Positions 1 through 6,257 of a DNA stretch of 7,301 nt are shown in pieces. The notes beneath the pieces are model-generated. The model was given only the letters and a program-made list of their open reading frames with translations, searched no databases and was not told the origin of the DNA. This stretch comes from Legionella genomosp. 1. Lineage in GTDB: Bacteria > Pseudomonadota > Gammaproteobacteria > Legionellales > Legionellaceae. Made by a program: the position numbers and the translations under genes. How positions within the stretch are numbered: position 1 is the stretch's first letter; every line of letters starts with the position of its first letter. Location: assembly GCA_945862275.1 (NCBI GenBank), contig CAMAYA010000058.1:1-7301 (forward strand), written 5' to 3'.

Positions 1-157
1 AAGGACCCAATGCAGCAATGGGAATACGTTTTTTCTGATAGGGCAAAAGAGCGATAATCGTTGAAGTTACACCAGAGTAATGCCAATGAAGGCTTGGAGC
101 CACAACTAAAATGTCGCGAAGATCGACACTGTTTTTTAATGAACCAAGAAATTTCAT
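1..157 (-). CDS. Probable family-4 glycosyltransferase, N-terminal fragment
   Basis: This is the start of a minus-strand gene cut off by the left edge; 52 codons are visible from the ATG at 157. The protein begins MKFLGSLKN and soon reads VVAPSLHWHYSGVTSTI, then IPIAALGP. The SGVTSTI segment followed by AALGP resembles the N-terminal donor/acceptor loop of GT-B fold glycosyltransferases used in lipopolysaccharide or capsule sugar assembly (family knowledge, recalled and not searched). There is no signal peptide or membrane segment in the visible part, so it would be cytosolic or peripheral to the inner membrane. The frame stays open upstream to a TAA at 233-235 with only TTG as an earlier possible start, so ATG 157 is preferred despite a weak Shine-Dalgarno sequence. 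A promoter lies about 40 bases upstream. The exact sugar and acceptor cannot be told. Confidence 0.55.
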   Translation of the reverse strand, partial: MKFLGSLKNSVDLRDILVVAPSLHWHYSGVTSTIIALLPYQKKRIPIAALGP

Positions 158-200
158 AAATTGTCTGTAATATCTAGAATGTCGCTTCAAAGTTGAAAAT

Positions 201-229
201 TTTATATCATTTTCAAATAAAAATAGCAA
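201..229 (-). promoter_or_regulatory. Sigma-70-like promoter for the minus-strand glycosyltransferase gene
   Basis: Read on the minus strand, TTGCTA (224-229, 4/6 to consensus) is followed after 17 bases by TATAAA (201-206, 5/6). Transcription would start near 194, leaving a leader of roughly 37 bases before the ATG at 157. The region is very AT-rich, so chance matches are easy; the spacing and position relative to the gene are what support it. Confidence 0.45.
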
Positions 230-268
230 TATTTAAAAAATAAAGTTAAAATTTAATCGCAAACGCTA

Positions 269-296
269 TTGACCAAGCATTTATTTTTTTTATGAT
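269..296 (+). promoter_or_regulatory. Sigma-70-like promoter for pabB-pabA
   Basis: TTGACC (269-274, 5/6) is separated by 16 bases from TATGAT (291-296, 5/6). Predicted transcription start is near 303, giving a leader of about 36 bases to the pabB ATG. That leader is too short for a tryptophan-type leader peptide and attenuator, which fits a pab rather than a trp operon. It is divergent from the minus-strand promoter at 201-229. Confidence 0.65.
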
Positions 297-338
297 CATT
301 TTGATGAAAAGGAAACAATCGCTTGTAGGGGATGATGT

Positions 339-1754
339 ATGCATGACGCAACACAAGGAAACATACTAAGGGCTGAAATACCGTATTGCCCACCGCTGAA
401 TCTATTCGAATCATTTCATGATCAAACGGGTGCTATTTTATTGCACAGCGCGATCGCTCATGAGTCATGCGGTCAATTTTCCTATATTGCCATTGAGCCC
501 TTCAAAACACTGATAGCCAAAAATGGCACAATAAAAGTCGATGGCCAATCACTCCCCGGGAACCCATTTCTTGCATTAAAAACACTGCTCGCTGATTACA
601 AACAACCCACCCAAGCGGATTTGCCCCCCTTTCAAGGTGGCGTAGCAGGTGCTTTTTCATATGACCTGTACCAATACATCGAATCATTTTCGGTTGAACA
701 ATCAGATGCCTTGCATTTCCCTGACATGTACGTCGGATTTTATGACGTGGTGATTTCATTTGATCACCAAGCGCAGCGTGCATGGGTTGTCTCAACCGGA
801 TGGCCTGAAAAAACCATTGAAAACCGGCTGACGCGCGCCAAACACCGTCTTGAACACGTCTGCCATTTAATTGCAAATCCGCCCATCAAAACCGACGAAA
901 CCGAGCTAAACCTTTGCGAAAAAGAGAATATACACAGTCATTTCAATGCACAAACATATTCCGATGCAGTAAAACGCGTAATTGAATACATTCAAGCGGG
1001 CGACATATTTGAAGCCAATATTTCTCAGTGCTTTACGACCCGAGATGCCAATCTTCTGCCTTTTGATTTATATAAGCGATTGATGCGGAAAAATCCTGCT
1101 CCCTTTGCTGCCTACTTAAACCTAGGCGAATTTATTGTGGCATCCGCGTCCCCTGAGCGCTTTTTAAAATTAATGGATGGACTCGTTGAAACGAGACCAA
1201 TCAAAGGGACACGGCGTCGAGATCCAGATCCAGTGGCTGACAAGGCCCTAGCTGAAGAGCTTTCCAACAGTGAAAAAGATCGGGCCGAAAACATCATGAT
1301 TGTAGATTTGATGCGAAATGATCTTTCAAAAGTATGCGAAGAGCATTCTGTCATGGTGAGTCAATTGTGTGGGCTGGAAACATACCCCAGTGTTCATCAC
1401 TTGGTGTCTGTTGTCACTGGCGAATTAAAACCTGAGTTCGATGCGATTGATTTGCTATTGGCTACGTTTCCAGGTGGCTCCATTACAGGCGCTCCGAAAG
1501 TGCGCGCCATGCAAATCATTGCTGAGATTGAACCCACAAAGCGCGGTATCTATTGTGGAAGTATTGGATTTATCGGGTTTAACGGCAATTTAGAGCTGTC
1601 CATTGCCATCAGAACATACACCATCAAACAGGACTGGATTACGTTTCAAGCAGGCGGAGCAGTCGTTATCGACTCTGACCCACAGGATGAATACCAAGAA
1701 ACGCTCACAAAATCACGTGCATTGCATCACGCATTAACGTGTCTGGACAAATAA
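339..1754 (+). CDS. pabB: Aminodeoxychorismate synthase component I (PabB)
   Basis: The 471-residue cytosolic enzyme converts chorismate plus ammonia (delivered by PabA) to 4-amino-4-deoxychorismate, the first step of p-aminobenzoate and folate synthesis. An N-terminal anthranilate-synthase-I-like domain covers about residues 15-150 and a chorismate-binding domain about 210-465. The latter shows IQAGDIFEANISQ (218-230), FPGGSITGAPK (377-387) and a C-terminal GGAVVIDSDPQDEYQET. The deciding motif is PIKGT at 287-291: Lys289 is the residue that marks PabB, where anthranilate synthase TrpE has Ala. The N-domain reads ILLHSA (33-38) where Trp-regulated TrpE has an LLES motif. Length is close to E. 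coli PabB (about 453). The start ATG is preceded by AGGGGA (327-332) at a 6-base spacing. The stop codon abuts the pabA start, so the two are co-transcribed and probably translationally coupled. A TrpE role is unlikely. Confidence 0.93.
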   Translation: MHDATQGNILRAEIPYCPPLNLFESFHDQTGAILLHSAIAHESCGQFSYIAIEPFKTLIAKNGTIKVDGQSLPGNPFLALKTLLADYKQPTQADLPPFQGGVAGAFSYDLYQYIESFSVEQSDALHFPDMYVGFYDVVISFDHQAQRAWVVSTGWPEKTIENRLTRAKHRLEHVCHLIANPPIKTDETELNLCEKENIHSHFNAQTYSDAVKRVIEYIQAGDIFEANISQCFTTRDANLLPFDLYKRLMRKNPAPFAAYLNLGEFIVASASPERFLKLMDGLVETRPIKGTRRRDPDPVADKALAEELSNSEKDRAENIMIVDLMRNDLSKVCEEHSVMVSQLCGLETYPSVHHLVSVVTGELKPEFDAIDLLLATFPGGSITGAPKVRAMQIIAEIEPTKRGIYCGSIGFIGFNGNLELSIAIRTYTIKQDWITFQAGGAVVIDSDPQDEYQETLTKSRALHHALTCLDK

Positions 1755-2333
1755 ATGATTTTACTCATCGATAATTATGATTCATTTGTTTATAACTTGG
1801 CACGTTATGTCGGTCAACTGGGCTTTGCATATCGAGTTGTGCGCAATGATGCCATCACATTAAGCGACATTGAAGCGCTGCAACCAAGCCATATTATCCT
1901 TTCGCCCGGCCCATGCACACCTACTGATGCCGGTATTACGCTGGATGTAATTCAATACTTCGCCAACAAAATCCCTATCTTAGGCATCTGCTTAGGCCAC
2001 CAAGCCATTGGACAAGCCTTCGGAGGCGTTGTTATAAAGGCGCCCTATCCCCTCCATGGCAAAGCGTCCTTCATTCATCATGACACTGGTGGCATTTTCC
2101 AGGGCATTGAAACGCCCTTTAAAGCAGCCCGATATCATTCATTGATTTTGAGTGAGCCAACACTTCCGGATGTGCTCCAGGTGACGGCAAGAACTGCGGA
2201 TGGCGTGATCATGGCGGTTAAACACATTGAATACCCGATCGTGGGTTTACAGTTTCACCCTGAATCTGTGCTCACTCAACACGGATATTCCCTGTTATTA
2301 AACTTTGTTGCCAGCCATAACCACCCTGGATAA
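1755..2333 (+). CDS. pabA: Aminodeoxychorismate synthase glutamine amidotransferase component II (PabA)
   Basis: A 192-residue class-I glutamine amidotransferase that hydrolyses glutamine and channels ammonia to PabB. The triad is visible: Cys79 in GICLGHQ (77-83), and His168 and Glu170 in QFHPES (166-171). Other family marks are LIDNYDSF at the N-terminus, the oxyanion-loop stretch LSPGPCTPTDAG (49-60) and KAARYHSL (123-130). Its length is near that of E. coli PabA (187). TrpG and PabA are hard to separate by sequence and one subunit may serve both PabB and TrpE in some bacteria; the call rests mainly on its place directly behind pabB (TAA then ATG, no gap). The ribosome site is weak (GGA at 1745-1747), consistent with coupling to pabB translation. 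The last codons lie in a small hairpin. Confidence 0.9.
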   Translation: MILLIDNYDSFVYNLARYVGQLGFAYRVVRNDAITLSDIEALQPSHIILSPGPCTPTDAGITLDVIQYFANKIPILGICLGHQAIGQAFGGVVIKAPYPLHGKASFIHHDTGGIFQGIETPFKAARYHSLILSEPTLPDVLQVTARTADGVIMAVKHIEYPIVGLQFHPESVLTQHGYSLLLNFVASHNHPG

Positions 2334-2583
2334 ACAGGGATTTTGGCAAAATAAAACGCATGAGATTGAGTTTGTACTGTCACGTGATCATTTTTTAGAA
2401 GTTAAACGAGGACAAAGCTCCGCACTTGAATTCACATGGTTTGCCCGGCAATTCTTTAGAAAGATTTATGCTCAACCAGCATGAGTGAATCAACTTACAA
2501 CATCTTCCTAACTTCCAAGAAAGATTCCCTGATGTTAGAAAGGGCCAATCAGTGTGTCGCCAATTGACCCAGTGGAATGACAC
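2305..2583 (+). pseudogene. Possible decayed coding remnant, unidentified
   Basis: No intact gene is present here, but the plus strand has protein-like reading in two successive frames. From 2305 (TTG, no ATG) one frame is open for 59 codons to TGA 2482-2484 and includes EVKRGQSSALEFTWFARQFF. A second frame then carries LPNFQERFPDVRKGQSV up to a TAG just after 2580. This could be the debris of a gene broken by a frameshift and stops. I do not recognise the product, the first frame overlaps the end of pabA, no start codon or ribosome site is seen, and chance reading in about 280 bases cannot be excluded. A minus-strand reading of 62 codons in the same place (2395-2583) looks like a shadow. Confidence 0.2.
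2324..2344 (+). terminator. Small hairpin over the pabA stop codon, possible weak terminator
   Basis: CCCTG (2324-2328) and CAGGG (2335-2339) can form a 5-bp stem whose 6-base loop contains the pabA TAA, followed by ATTTT. The stem is short and the T-run is only four, so termination would be weak. An upstream TCCCTG (2289-2294) could pair with the same CAGGGA instead, making a rival fold. Confidence 0.25.
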
Positions 2584-2625
2584 ATAGCAAGTCCAACCTC
2601 GCAGGGGTAATATTGCATACGGTGG

Positions 2626-2661
2626 GCATGCTTGTCAACATTTACGCATGCATTTTTTCTT
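2626..2661 (+). terminator. Candidate rho-independent terminator built from two GCATGC sites
   Basis: GCATGC at 2626-2631 and again at 2646-2651 can pair as a 6-bp stem over a 14-base loop, immediately followed by A and a T-rich run (TTTTTT, then CTTT). It sits just upstream of the DUF1841 promoter, where a terminator for rightward transcription from pabBA would be expected. The loop is long and each GCATGC is itself palindromic, so a pair of protein binding sites 20 bases apart is the alternative reading. Confidence 0.35.
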
Positions 2662-2664
2662 TAT

Positions 2665-2693
2665 TTGTTCTTTTTCACATGATGCGTTAAACT
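2665..2693 (+). promoter_or_regulatory. Probable promoter of the DUF1841 gene
   Basis: TTGTTC (2665-2670, 3/6) and TAAACT (2688-2693, 4/6) are 17 bases apart. The predicted start near 2700 leaves a leader of only about 17-23 bases before the ATG cluster. Individual boxes are mediocre; the optimal spacing and location give it some weight. Confidence 0.4.
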
Positions 2694-2716
2694 TTCATTG
2701 TATTTTTTAATCACAG

Positions 2717-3169
2717 ATGATGATGTTTTACGCAAATACTGTTCAAGATACACGGCAATTATTTTTTACCTGCTGGCAAAAGCATCAGCAAAAGCACCCC
2801 TTGCTGCCCCTAGAGCAGCAAATTTTAGCCGTCATGTTGGATCACCCCGAATACCACGCTTTGTTCAACATAGGCAGTCCAGAAGAGGTATCCGCATATT
2901 TTGCTGCATTAGGACAAACAAACCCCTTTCTGCATATGGGATTGCATTTGACCCTTCGTGATCAAGTGGCAACCAACAGACCGGCAGGAATCAGCAGCAT
3001 TTACACTCAATTAATAACAAAACATGGCGATAAACAAATGGCGGAGCACTTGCTCATGGAGCCTTTGGCTGAAGCCTTATGGCAAGCACAGCGCCATCAA
3101 AAGATGCCGGATGAAAAGGCGTATCTAGACGGGTGCTATCAGGTTTTAAATAAGACCCCACAAGCCTAA
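2717..3169 (+). CDS. DUF1841 family protein of unknown function
   Basis: A soluble protein of 150 residues, or 148 if translation begins at the third of three consecutive ATG codons (2717, 2720, 2723). I favour the third because family members usually begin MFY or MLF followed by a run ending in RQFFF; here it reads MFYANTVQDTRQLFF. Family marks are PLLPLEQQI (about 28-36), LDHPEYHALF (about 41-50), the strongly conserved TNPFLHMGLHL (about 68-78), RDQVATNRPAGI (about 81-92) and a C-terminal MEPLAEALWQAQR. No membrane segment or signal peptide is present. DUF1841 proteins are widespread in beta- and gammaproteobacteria, but no function is established, and I do not assign one. No good ribosome site precedes the ATGs. 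It is flanked by its own promoter and by the separate gcv promoter, so it appears to be a single-gene unit. Confidence 0.85.
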   Translation: MMMFYANTVQDTRQLFFTCWQKHQQKHPLLPLEQQILAVMLDHPEYHALFNIGSPEEVSAYFAALGQTNPFLHMGLHLTLRDQVATNRPAGISSIYTQLITKHGDKQMAEHLLMEPLAEALWQAQRHQKMPDEKAYLDGCYQVLNKTPQA

Positions 3170-3264
3170 TGGCACCCAGTTAAGCGGCTAAATGATGGAA
3201 TGCATGTCGGAGCAAATCTGTTGCGTGAAAGTGCGGGTAAAAATGACAAATACAAGTTGAAATT

Positions 3265-3302
3265 GCCGCGTTGGGGTATAAAGTCGAACGGCTCAATTTT
3301 TT
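3265..3302 (+). terminator. Weak candidate terminator between DUF1841 and gcvT
   Basis: GCCG (3265-3268) can pair with CGGC (3289-3292) over a 20-base interval, with two further TT/AA pairs if two bases bulge, and a six-T run follows at 3297-3302. The stem is poor, so this is only a suggestion. The rest of the 3170-3330 spacer shows no gene; a 38-codon open frame at 3200-3316 lacks a ribosome site. Confidence 0.2.
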
Positions 3303-3330
3303 ACCAATCAAATTAGGCCCATGAGCCCTC

Positions 3331-3358
3331 TTGCCGCATTCTCTCATCCGGGTATAAT
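3331..3358 (+). promoter_or_regulatory. Strong sigma-70-like promoter of the gcv operon
   Basis: TTGCCG (3331-3336, 4/6) is followed after 16 bases by a perfect TATAAT (3353-3358). Transcription should start near 3365, about 20-25 bases before the gcvT ATG. The short leader leaves no room for a glycine riboswitch between promoter and gene. The promoter lies inside the longest possible gcvT reading frame (from ATG 3321), which argues against that upstream start. Confidence 0.7.
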
Positions 3359-3370
3359 CATTCCTAAATC

Positions 3371-3383
3371 AGGTGACGAGGGA
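3371..3383 (+). promoter_or_regulatory. Ribosome binding sites that decide the gcvT start
   Basis: GAGGGA at 3378-3383 stands 6 bases before ATG 3390, while AGGTGA at 3371-3376 stands 7 bases before ATG 3384. Both starts are in the gcvT frame and differ by two codons. The better-placed GAGG core favours 3390. Either is much better supported than ATG 3321. Confidence 0.6.
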
Positions 3384-3389
3384 ATGACG

Positions 3390-4472
3390 ATGATTTTAAA
3401 AACACCGCTCTATGCAGAACATGTAGCGCTGGGTGCCCGCATGGTTGATTTTCATGGCTGGAATATGCCGCTGCATTATGGTTCGCAGTTAAATGAGCAC
3501 CATGACGTGCGTCGAAATGCCTGCATGTTTGACGTCTCACATATGAATATTGTGGATGTATTGGGGGCCGGAGGACGGCATTTTTTGCGCCACTTATTAA
3601 CCCAAGACGTCGACACGCTTCAACATGTAGGGCGAGCCCTCTATAGCTGCATGTGCAATGAACACGGCGGTATCATCGATGATTTGATTGTTTACCAACG
3701 TGCTCCAGATAATTATCGCCTCATTTTAAATTCAGCCACCCGCATGCGTGATCTCGCCTGGATCCGCGAAAAAATCACTGGCTTTTCTGCAGGACTTCAA
3801 GAGCGCACCGATCTGGCCATGTTGGCTGTACAAGGCCCTCAGGCCATCCAGAAAACGTTGGCCTTACTTAACCCAGCCCAAGCCGATGCCGTCTCAACGC
3901 TAGCACCCTTTGAATCGGTCGAAATCGATCATTGGTTTTTTGCGCGTACAGGTTATACCGGTGAAGACGGTTTGGAAATCATCGTTCCACAATCCGATAT
4001 TCATGCATTATGGACCGACTTGCTCGGTGCCGGCGTCAAACCATGTGGATTAGCCGCCCGCGATACCCTTCGCCTAGAAGCAGGTCTCTTGCTTTACGGC
4101 CAGGACATGGGTGAATCCATATCGCCCTTGGAATCAGGCTTAAGCTGGACCGTCGCATGGCAACCTGAAGATCGTGAATTTATCGGAATTGGCGCACTTC
4201 GTTCACAAAAACAGCGCGGCGTAACCCGGAAGCTCGTCGGCCTGACACTACAAGATAAAGGCATCATGCGCACAGGGCAGCGCGTGATCATCGACGGCCA
4301 TCCAGACGGCATCATCACCAGCGGCACGTATTCCCCTACATTGGCTCAATCCATTGCCCTAGCCCGCGTACCCGTTGAAACAAGTGGCTCGGTAATGATT
4401 GATATTCGGGGGAAATTACTCCCGGCGCGTGTTGGAAAAGCGCGCTTTGTTAAACATGGGGCTCCTATTTAA
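3390..4472 (+). CDS. gcvT: Glycine cleavage system T-protein (aminomethyltransferase)
   Basis: From the aminomethyl-lipoyl arm of GcvH, this cytosolic enzyme releases ammonia and transfers the one-carbon unit to tetrahydrofolate, giving 5,10-methylene-THF. From ATG 3390 it is 360 residues (E. coli: 364). It begins MILKTPLYAEH and continues ARMVDFHGWNMPLHYG (17-31), matching the family N-terminus. Other marks are MFDVSHM (46-52), GGIIDDLIVY (93-102) with the conserved acidic residues placed at the folate/aminomethyl site, LAVQGPQA, ARTGYTGEDGLEI and CGLAARDTLRLEAGLLLYG. The C-terminal barrel includes GIITSGTYSPTL. The frame can be extended to ATG 3321, but this adds non-conserved residues and would place a strong promoter inside the gene. 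ATG 3384 is a close alternative. It is the first gene of the gcv operon, 25 bases before gcvH. Confidence 0.95.
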   Translation: MILKTPLYAEHVALGARMVDFHGWNMPLHYGSQLNEHHDVRRNACMFDVSHMNIVDVLGAGGRHFLRHLLTQDVDTLQHVGRALYSCMCNEHGGIIDDLIVYQRAPDNYRLILNSATRMRDLAWIREKITGFSAGLQERTDLAMLAVQGPQAIQKTLALLNPAQADAVSTLAPFESVEIDHWFFARTGYTGEDGLEIIVPQSDIHALWTDLLGAGVKPCGLAARDTLRLEAGLLLYGQDMGESISPLESGLSWTVAWQPEDREFIGIGALRSQKQRGVTRKLVGLTLQDKGIMRTGQRVIIDGHPDGIITSGTYSPTLAQSIALARVPVETSGSVMIDIRGKLLPARVGKARFVKHGAPI

Positions 4473-4497
4473 TTATCAAACTGTCAAGGATATTCAC

Positions 4498-4887
4498 ATG
4501 AGCGATACACCAAAAAATTTACGATTCACCGAAACCCATGAGTGGATTGCAACAGACCAAGACGACATGACCGTTGGAATCACCGACCATGCCCAACAGC
4601 TACTAGGGGATATGGTGTTCGTTGAATTGCCTCAAATGGGCGATGAAGTCCATGCTGGCGACGAGTTGGGCGTATTGGAATCGGTCAAAGCTGCATCCGA
4701 TTTTTATGCTCCCATCAGCGGCGTGGTGGTTGCTGTCAATGAACAAGTCACCGAAAATCCGGCCCTCGTGAACAGTGACCCATATGGCGCGGGCTGGCTA
4801 ATAAAAATACAGGCAAACGAATTAGGAGAAATCGATGCCCTGCTGGATGAGGAAGAATATCAAAGCGCGTTTTCCGAGGAGCACTAA
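4498..4887 (+). CDS. gcvH: Glycine cleavage system H-protein (lipoyl carrier)
   Basis: This 129-residue protein, exactly the E. coli length, carries the lipoyl arm that shuttles the aminomethyl group from P-protein to T-protein and is reoxidised by dihydrolipoamide dehydrogenase. The family start reads RFTETHEWI (9-17), then VGITDHAQQLLGDMVFVELP (26-45), and the lipoylation site is Lys64 in LESVKAASDFYAP (60-72). NSDPYGAGWLIKI follows toward the C-terminus. ATG 4498 is chosen because AAGGA (4486-4490) lies 7 bases upstream and homologues begin there; the same frame is open back to 4399 inside gcvT, but that extension is a shadow. The L-protein (lpd) is not in this window. The ribosome site of gcvPA, GAGGAG at 4876-4881, is embedded in the last gcvH codons. 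Confidence 0.96.
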   Translation: MSDTPKNLRFTETHEWIATDQDDMTVGITDHAQQLLGDMVFVELPQMGDEVHAGDELGVLESVKAASDFYAPISGVVVAVNEQVTENPALVNSDPYGAGWLIKIQANELGEIDALLDEEEYQSAFSEEH

Positions 4888-4889
4888 CC

Positions 4890-6254
4890 ATGCCCTACAT
4901 CCCTCACACCGCTGAAGACACCGCGGCCATGCTGGCATCGATTGGCGCGCCAGACATACACGCCTTGTTTGATGAAATTCCGCCTGCACTTCTTCACGGG
5001 GAGTTAAAAAACATCCCGGAAGGCATCAGTGAAATGGCCATGCTTCAGCATGCGCATGCACTGGCCCATCAAAACCAGCAAGGCATTTGTTTTATCGGGG
5101 CCGGCAGTTATGAACACCATATCCCGGCCGCAGTCTGGGATATTGCATCACGCGGCGAGTTTCTCACCGCCTACACCCCCTATCAAGCCGAAGCGAGCCA
5201 AGGCACATTGCAATTATTGTATGAATACCAAACCATGATTGCCGAGTTAACCGGCATGGCTGTCGCCAATTCCTCCTTGTACGATGGTGCGACTGCTCTC
5301 GCTGAAGCCGTGCTCATGGCCGTTCGCATCAACCATCATAACGAGTCAAATCGTGTGTTGGTCGTCGGTACCCTTCATCCGCTCTATCGCGAAGCATTGG
5401 ACACCATCGTACGAAACCAACACATTGAGGTGCTCACGCTGCCGTTTGATCTAGAATCCGGCGTGACGCCGATGAACGCACTAGAGCAATATACGGGCGG
5501 CGATTTCACGGCGCTGGTCTTGGTGCAGCCTAATTTTTTTGGCGGTTTGGAACAAGTGGATGCAATGACGGACTGGGCACATGCCAATCACATCGTCACC
5601 GTGGCATGCGTCAATCCGATTTCGCTAGGCGTTTTAAAACCACCCGGTCTTTGGGGTGAAAAAGGCGTAGACATCGTGTGTGGTGAAGGCCAGCCATTTG
5701 GGTCACCGATGGCGTCCGGCGGGCCGTATTTTGGCTTTTTCAGTACGCGCATGCAGCATGTGCGCCAAATGCCGGGACGCCTGATTGGTCGCACCCTGGA
5801 TAAAGAGGGCAAGGTAGGCTTTACGCTCACCCTGCAAGCGCGCGAGCAACACATTCGCCGCGGCAAAGCGAAATCAAATATTTGTACCAATCAAGGATTG
5901 CTGGTCACGGCGGCTACCATACACATGAGCCTACTGGGACCTCAAGGGCTCATGGATGTTGCACAACGCTGTCACCACAACACCCATGCATTGGTGCACG
6001 CGTTAACGCAAATTGAGGGGGTAACGCAAGCCTTTACGGCACCTTATTTCCATGAGGCCTTGCTCAGGCTGAATAAACCAGTGGATGCTATTTTAGACTG
6101 TTTGCATGCCGCGGGCATTGAAGGGGGGTACGCCATTGGTTCACATTTTCCAGCGTTGGCGAACACGCTCCTGGTATGCGCCACCGAAATGCGAACCGAT
6201 GATGAAATCGCGCGTTATGCCCATGCATTAACCGCTTGCATGCAACAGGGGTGA
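4890..6254 (+). CDS. gcvPA: Glycine dehydrogenase (decarboxylating) subunit 1, P-protein alpha half
   Basis: A 454-residue subunit matching the N-terminal half of the roughly 950-residue single-chain P-protein (B. subtilis GcvPA is about 448). With GcvPB it decarboxylates glycine and passes the aminomethyl group to GcvH. Signature stretches are FIGAGSYEHHIPAAV (68-82), EFLTAYTPYQAEASQGTLQ (90-108), NSSLYDGATALAEA (127-140), GQPFGSPMASGGPYFGFF (about 267-284) and the AREQHIRRGKAKSNICTNQ region (about 317-335). The pyridoxal-phosphate lysine is not expected in this half; it lies in GcvPB. Start ATG 4890 has GAGGAG 8 bases upstream and lies 2 bases after the gcvH stop; the YciI-like gene starts 3 bases after its own stop. 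The domain order is normal and no frameshift is seen. Confidence 0.95.
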   Translation: MPYIPHTAEDTAAMLASIGAPDIHALFDEIPPALLHGELKNIPEGISEMAMLQHAHALAHQNQQGICFIGAGSYEHHIPAAVWDIASRGEFLTAYTPYQAEASQGTLQLLYEYQTMIAELTGMAVANSSLYDGATALAEAVLMAVRINHHNESNRVLVVGTLHPLYREALDTIVRNQHIEVLTLPFDLESGVTPMNALEQYTGGDFTALVLVQPNFFGGLEQVDAMTDWAHANHIVTVACVNPISLGVLKPPGLWGEKGVDIVCGEGQPFGSPMASGGPYFGFFSTRMQHVRQMPGRLIGRTLDKEGKVGFTLTLQAREQHIRRGKAKSNICTNQGLLVTAATIHMSLLGPQGLMDVAQRCHHNTHALVHALTQIEGVTQAFTAPYFHEALLRLNKPVDAILDCLHAAGIEGGYAIGSHFPALANTLLVCATEMRTDDEIARYAHALTACMQQG

Positions 6255-6257
6255 CGA

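Larger units (their letters stand above)
2334..2716. other. Gene-free spacer between pabA and the DUF1841 gene
   Basis: This 383-base gap contains no supportable intact gene on either strand. It holds the possible coding remnant (to about 2583), a GCATGC inverted pair with a T-run (2626-2661) and a promoter (2665-2693). Nothing resembling a tRNA, transposase, terminal inverted repeats or a known riboswitch was seen. Confidence 0.6.

Noticed and set aside
502..876. Long minus-strand open frame inside pabB
   Set aside because: Shadow of pabB; no domain marks. The same applies to the antisense frames within gcvT, gcvPA, the YciI-like gene and gcvPB.
2395..2583. Minus-strand open frame of 62 codons in the pabA-DUF1841 spacer
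   Set aside because: No ribosome site or recognisable family, odd Trp/Cys-rich composition, and it lies opposite the more protein-like plus-strand remnant.
2334..2716. Possible insertion sequence or attachment site in the longest spacer
   Set aside because: No terminal inverted repeats, target-site duplication, tRNA end or transposase/integrase motif could be found by eye.
2698..2961. Plus-strand open frame of 87 codons overlapping the DUF1841 gene
   Set aside because: Out-of-frame shadow of a well-supported DUF1841 coding sequence; its start would lie at the predicted transcription start.
3200..3316. Open frame of 38 codons between DUF1841 and gcvT
   Set aside because: No ribosome site at proper spacing, no family resemblance, and the length is expected by chance.
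4399..4497. In-frame upstream extension of gcvH from an ATG inside gcvT
   Set aside because: GcvH homologues begin at the later ATG (4498), which has a good AAGGA site; the extension reads gcvT sequence out of frame.
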